A stretch of 64,000 bases of DNA from Olavius sp. associated proteobacterium Delta 1 (GCA_902749685.1 CACVKW010000065.1:86722-150721), one strand, 5' to 3'; shown: positions 45,211 through 54,514, counted from the first letter of the stretch. The notes: a model not told the origin generated them from the letters alone. A program made the numbers and translations.

Positions 45211-45907
45211 ACAGTTGTTTTTCCTTCTAACCTGCTATACCCTAGCCCGGCCAAGCCGGTTGGAGCAAATCGCAAATCCCGCTCTATCGGGCAAATGCAA
45301 TCTGTGATATTCCGCGGCACTTGGTGATGAACGTTTAGCAAAACCGTTTACCTTTACATGGTTCCCAAAATTAATTCAAATAAATTTGCTGCATTAAAAA
45401 ACAAAATATCGGTCCTAAGCCGCTAAGCGCCTATTCTAATTGCAGTTTATCTTTCTTGAAAGTTATCAACAATTATTTATATAAGTATTTTAAAAATTAA
45501 AGAGAATAGCCGATAATTAGAGCTTTCGGAAGAAGCCGTGATTGTTAATAACTAGAGGCAATTGGTGGATATGCTTAGAATACTTGATAAAACCTATCAG
45601 CATAAAAAGTTTGTATTTAAGCCTAGTTGTCAGGCGATCTATAAATAATTTAAATGATAACGGGTAGATAAAAATTGTTCAAAAAAGATTTGACGGAGAC
45701 CTGAAAATCGTGTTTATCCGGTTTGACACAAACGGTCGAATGCCATAAATCAGGCTCATGTTATCTGCTGGTTAGCGCAACCTGATGTAAACCTTCCCAA
45801 CCCATAACTTCATAAACTTAACTTTAGAAAGAACCTTGCGGCAGTTTCAACCGCAAAACATTGGCGTTATCCTGAATGCAGGGTAACGATTTAGAACAAT
45901 ACGCCCT
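45211..45907. other. AT-rich gap before dnaA, candidate replication-control region
   Basis: No gene is supported. TTATC or GATAA occurs nine times (45447, 45463, 45512, 45596, 45656, 45667, 45714, 45761, 45867), where about two would be expected by chance. One site (TTATCAACA, 45463-45471) differs from the TTATNCACA DnaA-box consensus at a single base. An AT-rich stretch at 45461-45500 could be an unwinding element. This is suggestive only. Confidence 0.35.
45690..45718 (+). promoter_or_regulatory. Possible dnaA promoter
   Basis: TTGACG (45690-45695), a 17-base spacer and TTTATC (45713-45718), about 190 bases before the dnaA start. The -10 overlaps a TTATC, which might allow DnaA autoregulation. 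Confidence 0.3.
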
Positions 45908-47248
45908 ATGGAAGCCGTCTGGAAAAAAGTAAAATCTGCGATTAAAAAACGCATCGCCGGTCACAGCTATCAAATGTGGATCGAACCGTTGGAGGTTCAA
46001 CAAATTGAAGATAGCACCTGGGTTGTGTATTGTCCGAATTTCTTCTCCAGAAAACGGGTTCAGGGCCTTTATGGTGCCTTAATTCAAAACGCCATACAAA
46101 ACGAGCTGGGCCAGGAATGTAACCTGTTGTTTAAAATCTCCAACAAGTCCAACGGGTCGAAACCCAAAGCAGCCGAGGTTTTTCAATTGCCGTTGCCAAA
46201 TGACATAGTCCGTCCATTTAACGGACGATTTTTACGCCGGGATTTCACCTTTGATCAGTTTGTTGTCGGCAGCAGCAATGATTTTGCCTATTCAGCGTCC
46301 CTTGCACTGGCTTCGCGGCGGGAGACCCAGCAAAATGCCTTGTTCCTGCTTTCCAAGACCGGCATGGGAAAAAGCCATCTGTCCCAGGCGATCGGTCATC
46401 ATGTTATGTCTAACCACCCCAGGGACCGGATTTATTATATTACTGCTGAAGATTTCAGCAATGAGATGGTTCGGGCCTATCGGCATAACGCCATTGACAA
46501 ATTCAAAGAAAAATACCGCAACCAGTGTGATGTTTTACTCCTGGAAGACGTCCATTACCTGAGCGGCAAAGAGCGAACCCAGATAGAGTTGGCCTTGACC
46601 CTTGATACGCTTTTCGAATCCGGTAAGCGAATCATCTTTTCCAGCTGCTATCTGCCGGCTGAAATTCCCAAGCTCAATGATAAATTAAGATCGCGATTGT
46701 CATGCGGCCTGATTTCAGCCATCGAACCGCCCAATTTTCGGACCCGGGTGCGAATCCTGCAAAAAAAGGTCGGGATATACGATTGCCGGCTACCTGAAAA
46801 CGTGATTCATTATTTAGCGGGGGAGTTGACCGATGATGTCCGACAGCTTGAAAGCGGACTCAACGGCGTTGCCGCTAAATCTTCCCTGATGGGAATCCCC
46901 GTTGATATTCAACTGGCTGAAAGCGTCGTCAAAAATATAGTTCGTCAGCGCAAACGCATCACCATTGGGGTGATCAAGAAACTGGTGTGCAAATACTACA
47001 ATGTAGGCTTAGAAGATATCGTTTCCAAATCCCGCAAACAGAACCTCCTGCGGCCCAGACAAATGGCCATTTACCTGGCACGACGCTTTACGGATGCGCC
47101 ATTGCAGACGATCGGAAAATCGTTCAATCGCTACCACGCCACGGCACTGCACTCCATCGGCTGTATTGAGCGCGGTCTGAAACAGGACAGCACGATTCAA
47201 AAACAGGTCGGGTTCTTTTGCCAGAAACTGGAGTCTGGTAAATTTTAA
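45908..47248 (+). CDS. dnaA: Chromosomal replication initiator DnaA, divergent DNA-binding domain
   Basis: A 446-residue protein with the four DnaA domains. Domain I is MEAVWKKVKSAIKKRIAGHSY. In the AAA+ core, Walker A is LLSKTGMGKSHL (148-159, usual GGVGLGKTHL), Walker B is LLLEDVHYL, and the arginine-finger strand is KLRSRLSCGL. The C-terminal helix-turn-helix keeps RPRQMAIYLARRF, but the usual GGRDHTTV reads NRYHATAL with one residue missing, so the base-contact Asp is Tyr. It likely initiates replication or acts as a DnaA paralogue with different box specificity. Confidence 0.88.
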   Translation: MEAVWKKVKSAIKKRIAGHSYQMWIEPLEVQQIEDSTWVVYCPNFFSRKRVQGLYGALIQNAIQNELGQECNLLFKISNKSNGSKPKAAEVFQLPLPNDIVRPFNGRFLRRDFTFDQFVVGSSNDFAYSASLALASRRETQQNALFLLSKTGMGKSHLSQAIGHHVMSNHPRDRIYYITAEDFSNEMVRAYRHNAIDKFKEKYRNQCDVLLLEDVHYLSGKERTQIELALTLDTLFESGKRIIFSSCYLPAEIPKLNDKLRSRLSCGLISAIEPPNFRTRVRILQKKVGIYDCRLPENVIHYLAGELTDDVRQLESGLNGVAAKSSLMGIPVDIQLAESVVKNIVRQRKRITIGVIKKLVCKYYNVGLEDIVSKSRKQNLLRPRQMAIYLARRFTDAPLQTIGKSFNRYHATALHSIGCIERGLKQDSTIQKQVGFFCQKLESGKF

Positions 47249-47390
47249 TTCCTATTCGGCCGGAATAACAGATGAACAAATTCCACTTTCGCAACCCAAA
47301 TAATGCAGGAGCGCGGATTTGCAGGAATTATAGTTTAATATTTTTATTTAATATAATTCTCAAGCACTGAATTTTTCTGGCTACTGATCC

Positions 47391-48167
47391 CTATAGCTCC
47401 AGTAAACCGATCATTTCATCATGAATATGCCCGTTGGTTACCAGAATTTCTTGATCCCCCAGTTTGTATGGCTGATTGGAAAATGTGGTGACGGTTGCCC
47501 CGGCTTCGGATGCAATCAGCGCTCCGGCGGCGGTATCCCACGGTTTCAGGCATTGCTCCCAAAATCCTTCAAAGCGGCCGCAGGCCACGTAGCAAATATC
47601 TAGCGCGGCCGAGCCTAACCGGCGAACGGCCTGTGAGGTTTTCAGGCAGTTGCCGTATCGGATCATTATCGGTTCAAATATTTCATTGATATGATAAGGA
47701 AAACCGGTCACCAGCAGGCTTTCTGAAACCGCAGTGGGCGTGGAAACCCGGATCGGATTGCCGTTGAGATGCGCTCCCTGCCCGCGCAAAGCGGTATACA
47801 GCTGACCGTCGACAGGATTCAAGACAACCCCCAGCACAATCTCATCCCGGCAGGTCAGGGCAATCGATATGCAAAAAATCGGAACCTGATGAGCAAAATT
47901 CACCGTACCGTCCAATGGATCGATTACCCATCTGAATTCGCTGTTACCATCTTTTAGGCCGGATTCCTCGCTCAGGATGGAATGTTCCGGAAATCTGCCA
48001 TGAATGGCGGAGATAATCTCCATTTCGGATTCGGTGTCGGCCTCGGTCACGATTTCCACGGCATCCTTCTTATGAATGCGGGATATGTTGCCGAATCGTG
48101 ACCGCAGTATATCGGCCGCTTTATATGCGGCTGCTATGGCTGTCTGTTTGCAGGGGGCTAGATCCAT
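47391..48167 (-). CDS. suhB: Inositol monophosphatase family protein
   Basis: From AUG 48167 the protein has 258 residues. Metal-binding motifs are complete: SILSEESG, WVIDPLDGTVNFAH and KPWDTAAGALIASEAG. It would dephosphorylate inositol-1-phosphate or a sugar phosphate. In gamma-proteobacteria SuhB also takes part in rRNA antitermination. The start lies inside the hflX C-terminus (47-base overlap). A UUG at 48194 would lengthen it by nine residues without family support. Confidence 0.88.
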   Translation of the reverse strand: MDLAPCKQTAIAAAYKAADILRSRFGNISRIHKKDAVEIVTEADTESEMEIISAIHGRFPEHSILSEESGLKDGNSEFRWVIDPLDGTVNFAHQVPIFCISIALTCRDEIVLGVVLNPVDGQLYTALRGQGAHLNGNPIRVSTPTAVSESLLVTGFPYHINEIFEPIMIRYGNCLKTSQAVRRLGSAALDICYVACGRFEGFWEQCLKPWDTAAGALIASEAGATVTTFSNQPYKLGDQEILVTNGHIHDEMIGLLEL

Positions 48168-49785
48168 TTTCAATAATCGTTTCCATTTTCTCAACCAGAG
48201 GCCGCAATGTTGATTTCGAGCGGGCCGATATGGCCGTGCCCCTGAGGCGTCGGCTCAACTGTGAGCTGGTTTGCGGATCAATCAGATCCATTTTGTTTAA
48301 GACCCGAATGGTTGCGGTTTTCTGCAAATTCAGGTCGGTCAGAATTCTTTCAACGGAGGTGATCTGTTCTTCGTATCGGGGATTGCTGATGTCGATGACA
48401 TGCAGCAGCAGATTGGCATTTTCAAGCTCTTCCAGGGTGGCCCGAAAAGCGACCATGAGATCTTTGGGTAAATCCCTGATAAATCCGACCGTGTCGGTGA
48501 TAATCACTTCAATATCTCTGGGAAACCGCAGGCGCCGGCTTGAAGGATCGAGCGTGGCAAACAGCCGGCGTTCGGCAATAACATTGCTTTGGGTCAGGGT
48601 GTTGAGCAAGGTTGACTTGCCGGCGTTGGTATATCCGATGATGGATATGACCGGCAGCCCTTTCCTGTGGCGCTGCGCTTTTTGTTGGCCTCTATGCTTG
48701 CGGACCGATTCCAGTGACTTCTCCAGGCGAGCGATACGCTCGCGCGCTCTGCGACGGTTGATTTCTAATTTTGTCTCACCCGGACCGCGACCGCCAATTC
48801 CCCCGGTCAAACGAGACATGGCCGTATTTTTCACTACCAGACGGGGCAGTAAATATTTAAGCTGGGCCAACTCGACCTGCAATTTGCCTTCACGGGTCTG
48901 GGCCCGTTGGGCAAATATATCCAGTATCAACTGGGTTCGATCAATTACTTTTATATCTATCTGATCGGTGATCGATCGAATTTGGGAAGCGCTTAGTTCC
49001 TGATCGAAAATGATCATGGTCGCCGCTTCCTGCAGAGCAAAAATAGCCAGGTCTTGAAGTTTGCCGCGACCGATTAATAACCGCGAGTCAGCTTTACTGC
49101 GCTGCTGCACGATGGTGCCCACCACTTCAATGCCGCCGGAAAGGGCCAATTCCTGAAGCTCTGCCATGGACTCTTTGGATTTCGGTTTTGTCGTGGATGA
49201 TACGCTGAGCAGCAGTGCCCTTTCAGTGTTCGAATCGGCTTGAAACCCGATGCTGACGCGGGAAAGCTCGTCTTCGAGCGCCTGGATCAGGGCCTGACAA
49301 TCGATGTCCAGATTACCCGGGTTCAACGGCGGCAGAATCTGATAAGGCTTTTGATGTGATTGCCTGGGCATGATGTGGGCGGCATGAACCTTGCGGGGGA
49401 TGCCCTCGTCGTTGCTGGTGATCACCGCCATCATATCCAGCCGCAACAGTGCCAGGTCCGTCAAATCATCGGCGCTCAGCGCTTCATGGTTCAGGTGCGT
49501 GTGGATGCATCGCAGGCCTTTTAATCGTCCGGGTGCGGCCCGATACGCACTGGAATCGGGGATGATAATTTTTTTATTGTCCCCGACAATCACAAACGCG
49601 ACCTTGCTGCGTCGATTTATCATAATACCGATCTGACGGCGAATCTCTCGCGACAGTCGGCAAAGATCGCGCGCAATTTCATGGGTAAGCAAGAATTCAG
49701 GCGGGATGCGACGGCGGTATAAATTGCCGAGCCTTTTGATTTGATTTGCTTTTAGGCCGGCTGTATTTCCGTATAGTTTTTTCAA
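48121..49785 (-). CDS. hflX: Ribosome-splitting GTPase HflX
   Basis: A 554-residue protein, long for HflX (about 430), because of a 190-residue N-terminal region (LYRRRIPPEFLLTHEIARD, HAAHIMPRQSHQKPYQIL). The HflX domain has LLIGRGKLQDLA, TQLILDIFAQRA and GGIGGRGPGETKLEI. The G domain has G1 GYTNAGKSTLLN, G3 ITDTVGFI and G4 LNKMD. It rescues stalled ribosomes. The start is UUG 49785, with no clear ribosome site. The extended N-terminus resembles the longer HflX of several Desulfobacterota. Confidence 0.9.
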   Translation of the reverse strand: MKKLYGNTAGLKANQIKRLGNLYRRRIPPEFLLTHEIARDLCRLSREIRRQIGIMINRRSKVAFVIVGDNKKIIIPDSSAYRAAPGRLKGLRCIHTHLNHEALSADDLTDLALLRLDMMAVITSNDEGIPRKVHAAHIMPRQSHQKPYQILPPLNPGNLDIDCQALIQALEDELSRVSIGFQADSNTERALLLSVSSTTKPKSKESMAELQELALSGGIEVVGTIVQQRSKADSRLLIGRGKLQDLAIFALQEAATMIIFDQELSASQIRSITDQIDIKVIDRTQLILDIFAQRAQTREGKLQVELAQLKYLLPRLVVKNTAMSRLTGGIGGRGPGETKLEINRRRARERIARLEKSLESVRKHRGQQKAQRHRKGLPVISIIGYTNAGKSTLLNTLTQSNVIAERRLFATLDPSSRRLRFPRDIEVIITDTVGFIRDLPKDLMVAFRATLEELENANLLLHVIDISNPRYEEQITSVERILTDLNLQKTATIRVLNKMDLIDPQTSSQLSRRLRGTAISARSKSTLRPLVEKMETIIENGSSPLQTDSHSSRI

Positions 49786-49809
49786 AAATTTGCATGCAAG
49801 ATTTAGGTG

Positions 49810-51189
49810 TCAGCCTCTGGCCATAGCTTCTTCAGAGGCCAGATTTTCAAAACGCGTATAGGAATTAAGAAATGATAAAAAAACATCTCCCGTAGGGCCG
49901 TTGCGCTGTTTTGACAGAATAATTTCGGCAGCCCCCCGCTTGGGGTTATCTTCCTCTTTATTGTAAACTTCATCGCGGTAAATGAACGCAACGACGTCTG
50001 CATCCTGTTCAAGGGCCCCTGATTCTCTCAAATCCGAAAGCCGTGGCCTTTTATCGGTGCGCTGTTCAAGCATTCGGTTAAGCTGTGATAGCGCCAAAAC
50101 CGGCAATTCCAGCTCTTTGGCGAGGGCTTTCAAGCCGCGGGATATTTCGGAAATTTCCAGATCTCGACGTTCTGCGCTTGACCGTCCCTGCATGAGCTGT
50201 AAGTAATCAATGATGATTAAACCGATATTTTTGTCCATTTTAAGGCGTCGGGCTTTGGCGCGTATTTCCATGGCTGACAGGCTCGGGGAATCGTCAATGT
50301 AGATCGGGGATTCAGACAGGATACCGGCCGCATCGGTTAAGCGGTGCCAATCTTCCATGCTGAAGAAACCGCCCCTTAAGCGGGATGAATCAATACGCGC
50401 TTCGGAACAAAGCATGCGCAGCGATAATTGCTCTTTGGACATTTCCAGCGAAAAAACGGCCACCGGTATATTGGCATCCACGGCTGCATTTCTGGCTATA
50501 TTCAGTGCCAGCGCGGTTTTGCCCATGCTGGGACGAGCGGCCAAGATGATCAGATCAGAGTTCTGTAAGCCTGAGGTCAGATTATCCAGCTGATTGAAAC
50601 CCGTTGGAACTCCGGTTACCAGGCTGCGATTGCCCTGCTTTTCTTCCAGGGTTTCAATGTTGCCGAGAATAATTTTGCTGAGCGGATAAAATGACTGCCG
50701 GGCTTTTTGCTCGGAAATTTCGAAAATCGCCGATTCTGCAAAGTCAATGACATCTTCGGCTTCGCCTCTTTCTTCGAAGCATCGCTTAACAATGGCGTTG
50801 GCTTTCTCGATCAATCGCCGCAACGATGCCTTGTCGTGGACAATTTTAGCATAGTGCCGGGCATTGACCGCTAACGGGACCGTATCAACCAGCCTTGCAA
50901 GATAGCTGGCACCGCCGACTGCCTCCAGCTGCCCTTTTTCTTTTAATTTGTTGGCAAGTGTGACCAAGTCTACCGGCTCCGCCTTGTCAAACAGATCGGT
51001 TATGGCCTGGTAGATTTTTTGATGGGCGGTACGATAGAAATCTTGCGGTCCCAGGGTTTCGATAACATCCAGCAGGGCATCGTTATCGATCAGGATGGCA
51101 CTGATAATGGATTCCTCCGCTTCGATATTTTGCGGCGGCAGCCCATACGGTGCAGGATCTTTTGATTTTGGCCCGTCGTGCTCGGACAT
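49810..51189 (-). CDS. dnaB: Replicative DNA helicase
   Basis: A 459-residue hexameric helicase. The N-terminal domain is PPQNIEAEESIISAILIDND. Walker A is ILAARPSMGKTALALN (about 215-230), and Walker B is IGLIIIDYLQLMQG. Then LSQLNRMLEQRTDKRP and LRESGALEQDADVVAF complete the RecA-like core. It unwinds DNA at the fork. It follows rplI at 235 bases in the ribosomal-protein block. Confidence 0.96.
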   Translation of the reverse strand: MSEHDGPKSKDPAPYGLPPQNIEAEESIISAILIDNDALLDVIETLGPQDFYRTAHQKIYQAITDLFDKAEPVDLVTLANKLKEKGQLEAVGGASYLARLVDTVPLAVNARHYAKIVHDKASLRRLIEKANAIVKRCFEERGEAEDVIDFAESAIFEISEQKARQSFYPLSKIILGNIETLEEKQGNRSLVTGVPTGFNQLDNLTSGLQNSDLIILAARPSMGKTALALNIARNAAVDANIPVAVFSLEMSKEQLSLRMLCSEARIDSSRLRGGFFSMEDWHRLTDAAGILSESPIYIDDSPSLSAMEIRAKARRLKMDKNIGLIIIDYLQLMQGRSSAERRDLEISEISRGLKALAKELELPVLALSQLNRMLEQRTDKRPRLSDLRESGALEQDADVVAFIYRDEVYNKEEDNPKRGAAEIILSKQRNGPTGDVFLSFLNSYTRFENLASEEAMARG

Positions 51190-51221
51190 TGGTCCTCATT
51201 TTTGGGGCTGCGCCCCATCTG

Positions 51222-51258
51222 GAATGTTGGAATACTGGAAGCTTGGAATAATGGGTAA
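51222..51258. repeat. Short 7-base-period array
   Basis: TGGAATG, TTGGAAT, ACTGGAA-type units in the rplI-dnaB gap. A GGGGC/GCCCC hairpin lies just left of it (51203-51215). Confidence 0.5.
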
Positions 51259-51424
51259 CGGATTAATACGAAAGTGGGTATATGGTTATCATGGCTCTGG
51301 TATTGAAACGTAAAAGGGATCTATTCCTTTAGACACCATGATTCCATCATTCCATTCCTCAGACGAATTCTGCAAATCAAAAAACTTTATGCCGTCGCAG
51401 TGACGGGATAGAATTTCCGCGGCA

Positions 51425-51868
51425 TCATTCGGGTATAATTTCAACGGTGACCTCGGGTTCGACTTCTTTATAAACCCGAATCGGAATTTTGTAACTGCCT
51501 AAGGATTTGAGTGGCTCTTGCAGAAGTATCATTCTTTTTTCCACCACAATATTCTGGCTGGCGAGGGCCTCAATAATATCCCTGACCCCGACCGAACCGT
51601 AGAGCCGATCTTCTTCGCTGACCTTGGCGGCAATCTGACAGGAGACACCTTCAAGTTTTTCAGCCATCTCTTCAGCCAACTTGCGCTCTTTGGCAATCTG
51701 GACTTCAAATTTGGCTCGCTCCTGTTCCATTTTGCGACGATTTTGCGGCGTTGCCAAAACGGCCTTGTCCTGGGGGAGCAGGAAGTTGCGAGCATAGCCA
51801 TCGGCAACGCGGACTTCGCTGCCGATAATTCCCAGTGAGTTGATTGTTTCTTTTAAAATCAATTTCAT
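51425..51868 (-). CDS. rplI: 50S ribosomal protein L9
   Basis: A 147-residue L9 with the N-terminal RNA-binding domain (MKLILKETINSLGIIGSEVR, VADGYARNFLLPQDKAV), the long central helix (about 45-80) and a C-terminal domain ending EVTVEIIPE. The length is normal. It lies between DUF2232 and dnaB, the usual order. Confidence 0.96.
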   Translation of the reverse strand: MKLILKETINSLGIIGSEVRVADGYARNFLLPQDKAVLATPQNRRKMEQERAKFEVQIAKERKLAEEMAEKLEGVSCQIAAKVSEEDRLYGSVGVRDIIEALASQNIVVEKRMILLQEPLKSLGSYKIPIRVYKEVEPEVTVEIIPE

Positions 51869-51891
51869 TCTAATAACCTCCGCAATATTAA

Positions 51892-51942
51892 TGAATATTC
51901 AATCTTCAATCTTCAATCTTCAGTCTTCAGTATTCAATATTT
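51892..51942. repeat. 7-base-period array before rplI
   Basis: TCAATCT repeated three times, then TCAGTCT, TCAGTAT, TCAATAT, in the 74-base gap between DUF2232 and rplI. Here the array sits inside a ribosomal-protein operon. Confidence 0.7.
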
Positions 51943-52866
51943 TTAGGTCGGTTTGCCCGATCTTCTAAAGTTAACCCACATATCAAAAAAACCAAGACCG
52001 ATGACTGCCAGCAAGATTAAATGCTGCACGGCAATCAAGGTGTACAAAAAGAATCGTATAAACCGGGGAAAGCGCTTTTTTTCAAAATAAAACGATACAA
52101 TCGCAATCCCCTGAAAAAAGTACACGGTCATCAGGATCAGCAAACCGTTTTGGCCGATCGCATTGATGGCCGAGCCCGGCAAAAATAATGCCAGACCGCA
52201 GCCGATTACCCCCCATACCAGATATTCCGGGGCTTTCCACATGTTCAGTCGACCGAAATCAGGGTAAGAAAGCGAGCGGCGTTTCAGAACCGGTCTGGCG
52301 ATAAGAATGTTGATCCAGGCAACAAACAGAGTTGACGCTGTGACCATGGCGGGAAGGATTTTTACAATAAGGGGCTGTATCTCTGCCAGGAAGCGATCAA
52401 TCAACTGGATGTTCTCTTGCGACATTCCCATGTTCTGATACAATACCATTGTCAGCGCCAGATTGTTTGTAACATAGTCTGATACAATGGCGTAAATACC
52501 TTCGCCGGACAGGACGCTGTAAATGACAAGCCCCATAAATCCGGTAAACAATACGGCGCCGGTTGCATATAGTATCGTTTTATCGATCGAACAATTTAAT
52601 TCGATCAGCTCACCCAACATGAACCCGATCAACAATAGCTCAACAAAAAACAACCCATCCGCAGACATACCGCCAATCACGATAAACAGAATCGAGCCTG
52701 AAATCGCCGGAACCAGCGCCCCGTTTTTCCTACCCAGCTTTAAGCGGTAATAGAGAATCGGCAATGGGATAAACAGCGCGCCAAAAAACCCGATGATCGG
52801 AATAAACACCGATACAAAAAAAATCAGGCTTGTAATTAAAACGCCACCGACAATATCCTTTGCCAT
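51943..52866 (-). CDS. DUF2232 (YybS-like) membrane protein
   Basis: A 307-residue integral membrane protein with about eight hydrophobic helices. Start AUG 52866 has AAGGGA at 8 bases. The UUG at 52884 is rejected. Its place between rpsR and rplI is a conserved feature of the family in Desulfobacterota and Firmicutes. The function is unknown, and similarity to S-components of ECF transporters has been proposed for the fold. Confidence 0.82.
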   Translation of the reverse strand: MAKDIVGGVLITSLIFFVSVFIPIIGFFGALFIPLPILYYRLKLGRKNGALVPAISGSILFIVIGGMSADGLFFVELLLIGFMLGELIELNCSIDKTILYATGAVLFTGFMGLVIYSVLSGEGIYAIVSDYVTNNLALTMVLYQNMGMSQENIQLIDRFLAEIQPLIVKILPAMVTASTLFVAWINILIARPVLKRRSLSYPDFGRLNMWKAPEYLVWGVIGCGLALFLPGSAINAIGQNGLLILMTVYFFQGIAIVSFYFEKKRFPRFIRFFLYTLIAVQHLILLAVIGLGFFDMWVNFRRSGKPT

Positions 52867-53163
52867 TGTTCTTTCCCTTTTCAAAGAACAAATATGTTTG
52901 ATCCACGCCTGGTTTCGTTAATTTTCAGTGCAGAGTAATTAAGTGGAAGCCGCGGTGTTAGACCCGCCTCAGGAGGGATGCCCCGGATCCCACTGAACAC
53001 CTTCATTTCCCAAATAAGATATGAAACCCCGCTTGGCGGGATGGCGTCAAGGGTGAAAATATGTCTGGCTGCTGCATTTATCTATGTTCGCTAAGCGTTT
53101 TACAGCGCCGATTCCAGGGCGGTGGTAATTCCCTCTGTTGTCAAAACGTACGGGATCCGGAAT

Positions 53164-53445
53164 TTAACGAAGATCGACCGTTCCGACAAAAGGCAGAAGG
53201 GCAATTGTTCGGGCCCGCTTAATTGCATGGGTGAGCGTTCGCTGATGCTTGGCACAACAACCGGACAATCGTCGGGGAATGATTTTGCCGCGTTCGGTAA
53301 TGAAATATCTCAGGGATTTAGGATCTTTGTAATTAATCAAAATACTGGTATCAGCACAGAACCGGCAAACTTTCCGGCGATGGTATACTCTTCTTTTTCT
53401 CCTGGGTTTTTGTTCTCTGCCACGGGATCTCGAAGGTGCGGCCAT
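53164..53445 (-). CDS. rpsR: 30S ribosomal protein S18, zinc-binding form
   Basis: A 93-residue S18 with a 20-residue basic N-terminal extension. Cys27, Cys30, Cys63 and Cys64 (CRFC and GCCAKH) give the zinc-binding 'C+' form, rather than the zinc-free paralogue seen in many genomes. It follows rpsF by 3 bases, so the two are coupled. Confidence 0.95.
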   Translation of the reverse strand: MAAPSRSRGREQKPRRKRRVYHRRKVCRFCADTSILINYKDPKSLRYFITERGKIIPRRLSGCCAKHQRTLTHAIKRARTIALLPFVGTVDLR

Positions 53446-53448
53446 TTT

Positions 53449-54063
53449 TTATGCCTCCTCTTTCTTTTCCACTGGGGTTGTTGTCTCTGCAGGTTCAGTA
53501 GTATCGGAGGCCTTGGCCTCTTCCTCGACTTGCGGTTCTTGTTCCACTTTTTCTGCGACTTGTTCCTGATCTAATTCTGCAGATTTTGGCTCTTGCGGCG
53601 TTTCCTGCGGTGCAGATTCTGGCTCTTGCGGCGTTTCCTGCGGTGCAGATTCTGGCTCTTGCGGCGTTTCCTGCGGTGCAGATTTTGGTTCTTGCGGCGT
53701 TTTCTGCGGTGCCGGTTCAGCTTCGCGTTGGCTTTCCGCGGCGGCCTTTTCTTCCTTGACCTTTACCAGGTCGACATCTTTGTCGAGCACAACCGTCATA
53801 TATTTGAGTGCCCGATCATCAATCCGGAAGAATCGTTCGATTTCATTGACCAGCGGTGCCAGACCGCAGAAATCAAACCTGATGTAAAAACCGCGCGCCT
53901 TCCTTTTAATCTCGTATGCCAGTTTTCTTTCACCCCAAACATCCTCGAAAACCAATAAACCATCCAGCTGGGTGATCAATTCCCTAACTCTTTCAAGCAC
54001 AGGCTCGCGCTGTTCCTGAGTTATGTCGGGATCAATAATTACAAATGTTTCGTACCTTCGCAT
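53449..54063 (-). CDS. rpsF: 30S ribosomal protein S6 with long acidic repeat tail
   Basis: The normal S6 fold fills residues 1-95 (MRRYETFVIIDPDITQEQRE, LAYEIKRKARGFYIRFDF). Residues about 105-204 are a proline/glutamate-rich tail with four copies of an 11-residue unit (SAPQETPQEPE type), then an acidic stretch of Glu, Val and Thr. S6 usually stops near 100-140 residues. In E. coli the S6 C-terminus is extended by enzymatic addition of glutamates, so a genetically coded acidic tail is a parallel. The tail is likely disordered on the ribosome surface. Confidence 0.93.
   Translation of the reverse strand: MRRYETFVIIDPDITQEQREPVLERVRELITQLDGLLVFEDVWGERKLAYEIKRKARGFYIRFDFCGLAPLVNEIERFFRIDDRALKYMTVVLDKDVDLVKVKEEKAAAESQREAEPAPQKTPQEPKSAPQETPQEPESAPQETPQEPESAPQETPQEPKSAELDQEQVAEKVEQEPQVEEEAKASDTTEPAETTTPVEKKEEA
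53581..53712. repeat. Four 33-bp tandem repeats within rpsF
   Basis: Units start at 53581, 53614, 53647 and 53680, and the two central copies are identical. The 33-bp length keeps the reading frame. The near-identity suggests recent copy-number change in an essential gene. Confidence 0.9.
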
Positions 54064-54205
54064 GTATCCTCCTTTCGGCTGTTAAAGCCCTGGGATTTGC
54101 CAGAGCAAGGATTGGATAGAATTAATAAATTATGCTACATTAAAATCTATCTTAATATCATTTCTAAAAATGAGCTGTCAATATCAATTTCTAAATATTC
54201 AGGTA

Positions 54206-54243
54206 ATAAAAAACGCTTTCAAGCATATCAGCCCGAAAGCGTT
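54206..54243 (-). terminator. Rho-independent terminator of the tRNA gene
   Basis: On the minus strand, AACGCTTTC (54243-54235) pairs with GAAAGCGTT (54220-54212), followed by TTTTTATT. It begins 8 bases past the tRNA 3' end. Confidence 0.85.
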
Positions 54244-54250
54244 AATAAAC

Positions 54251-54327
54251 TGGTGGGCCGTGAAGGAATCGAACCTTCAACCTACTGATTAAGAGTCAGG
54301 TGCTCTGCCTAGTTGAGCTAACGGCCC
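54251..54327 (-). tRNA. tRNA-Lys (anticodon CUU)
   Basis: A 77-base cloverleaf. The acceptor arm is GGGCCGT/ACGGCCC, the D-arm GCTC/GAGC, and the anticodon loop CTCTTAA. The T-arm is GAAGG-TTCGATT-CCTTC, and the CCA end is encoded. The anticodon stem has one mismatch (C27-T43). The anticodon CUU reads AAG. Confidence 0.93.
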
Positions 54328-54355
54328 TTGAATCGTTCATGGGTATTAAGCGCGT

Positions 54356-54384
54356 TTGGTACCAATTTTGGGATCGGTTGTCAA
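54356..54384 (-). promoter_or_regulatory. Probable promoter of tRNA-Lys
   Basis: A perfect -35 TTGACA (54384-54379), a 17-base spacer and TACCAA (54361-54356) as a weak -10. The predicted start lies about 20 bases before the tRNA. Confidence 0.45.
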
Positions 54385-54514
54385 ATTTTTTTTTGAGCGT
54401 GATTACTCAACTGGCATTGTTCATACCAGACCATGACACAACACGCTGGAGTTATTGAATAAATCAGCTAAAAAAAAAGGAATCAGAAAAACACGAAAAG
54501 TTAGCTGTACGATC

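Noticed and set aside
48098..48964. 288-codon frame opposite hflX
   Set aside because: Antisense shadow of hflX with an Arg/Ser-rich, low-complexity product.
52523..52750. 75-codon frame opposite DUF2232
   Set aside because: Antisense of membrane helices, which gives open frames rich in Asn and Pro by chance.
53122..53574. 150-codon plus-strand frame opposite rpsR/rpsF
   Set aside because: Its Phe/Cys-rich content comes from reading the repeat tail of rpsF backwards.
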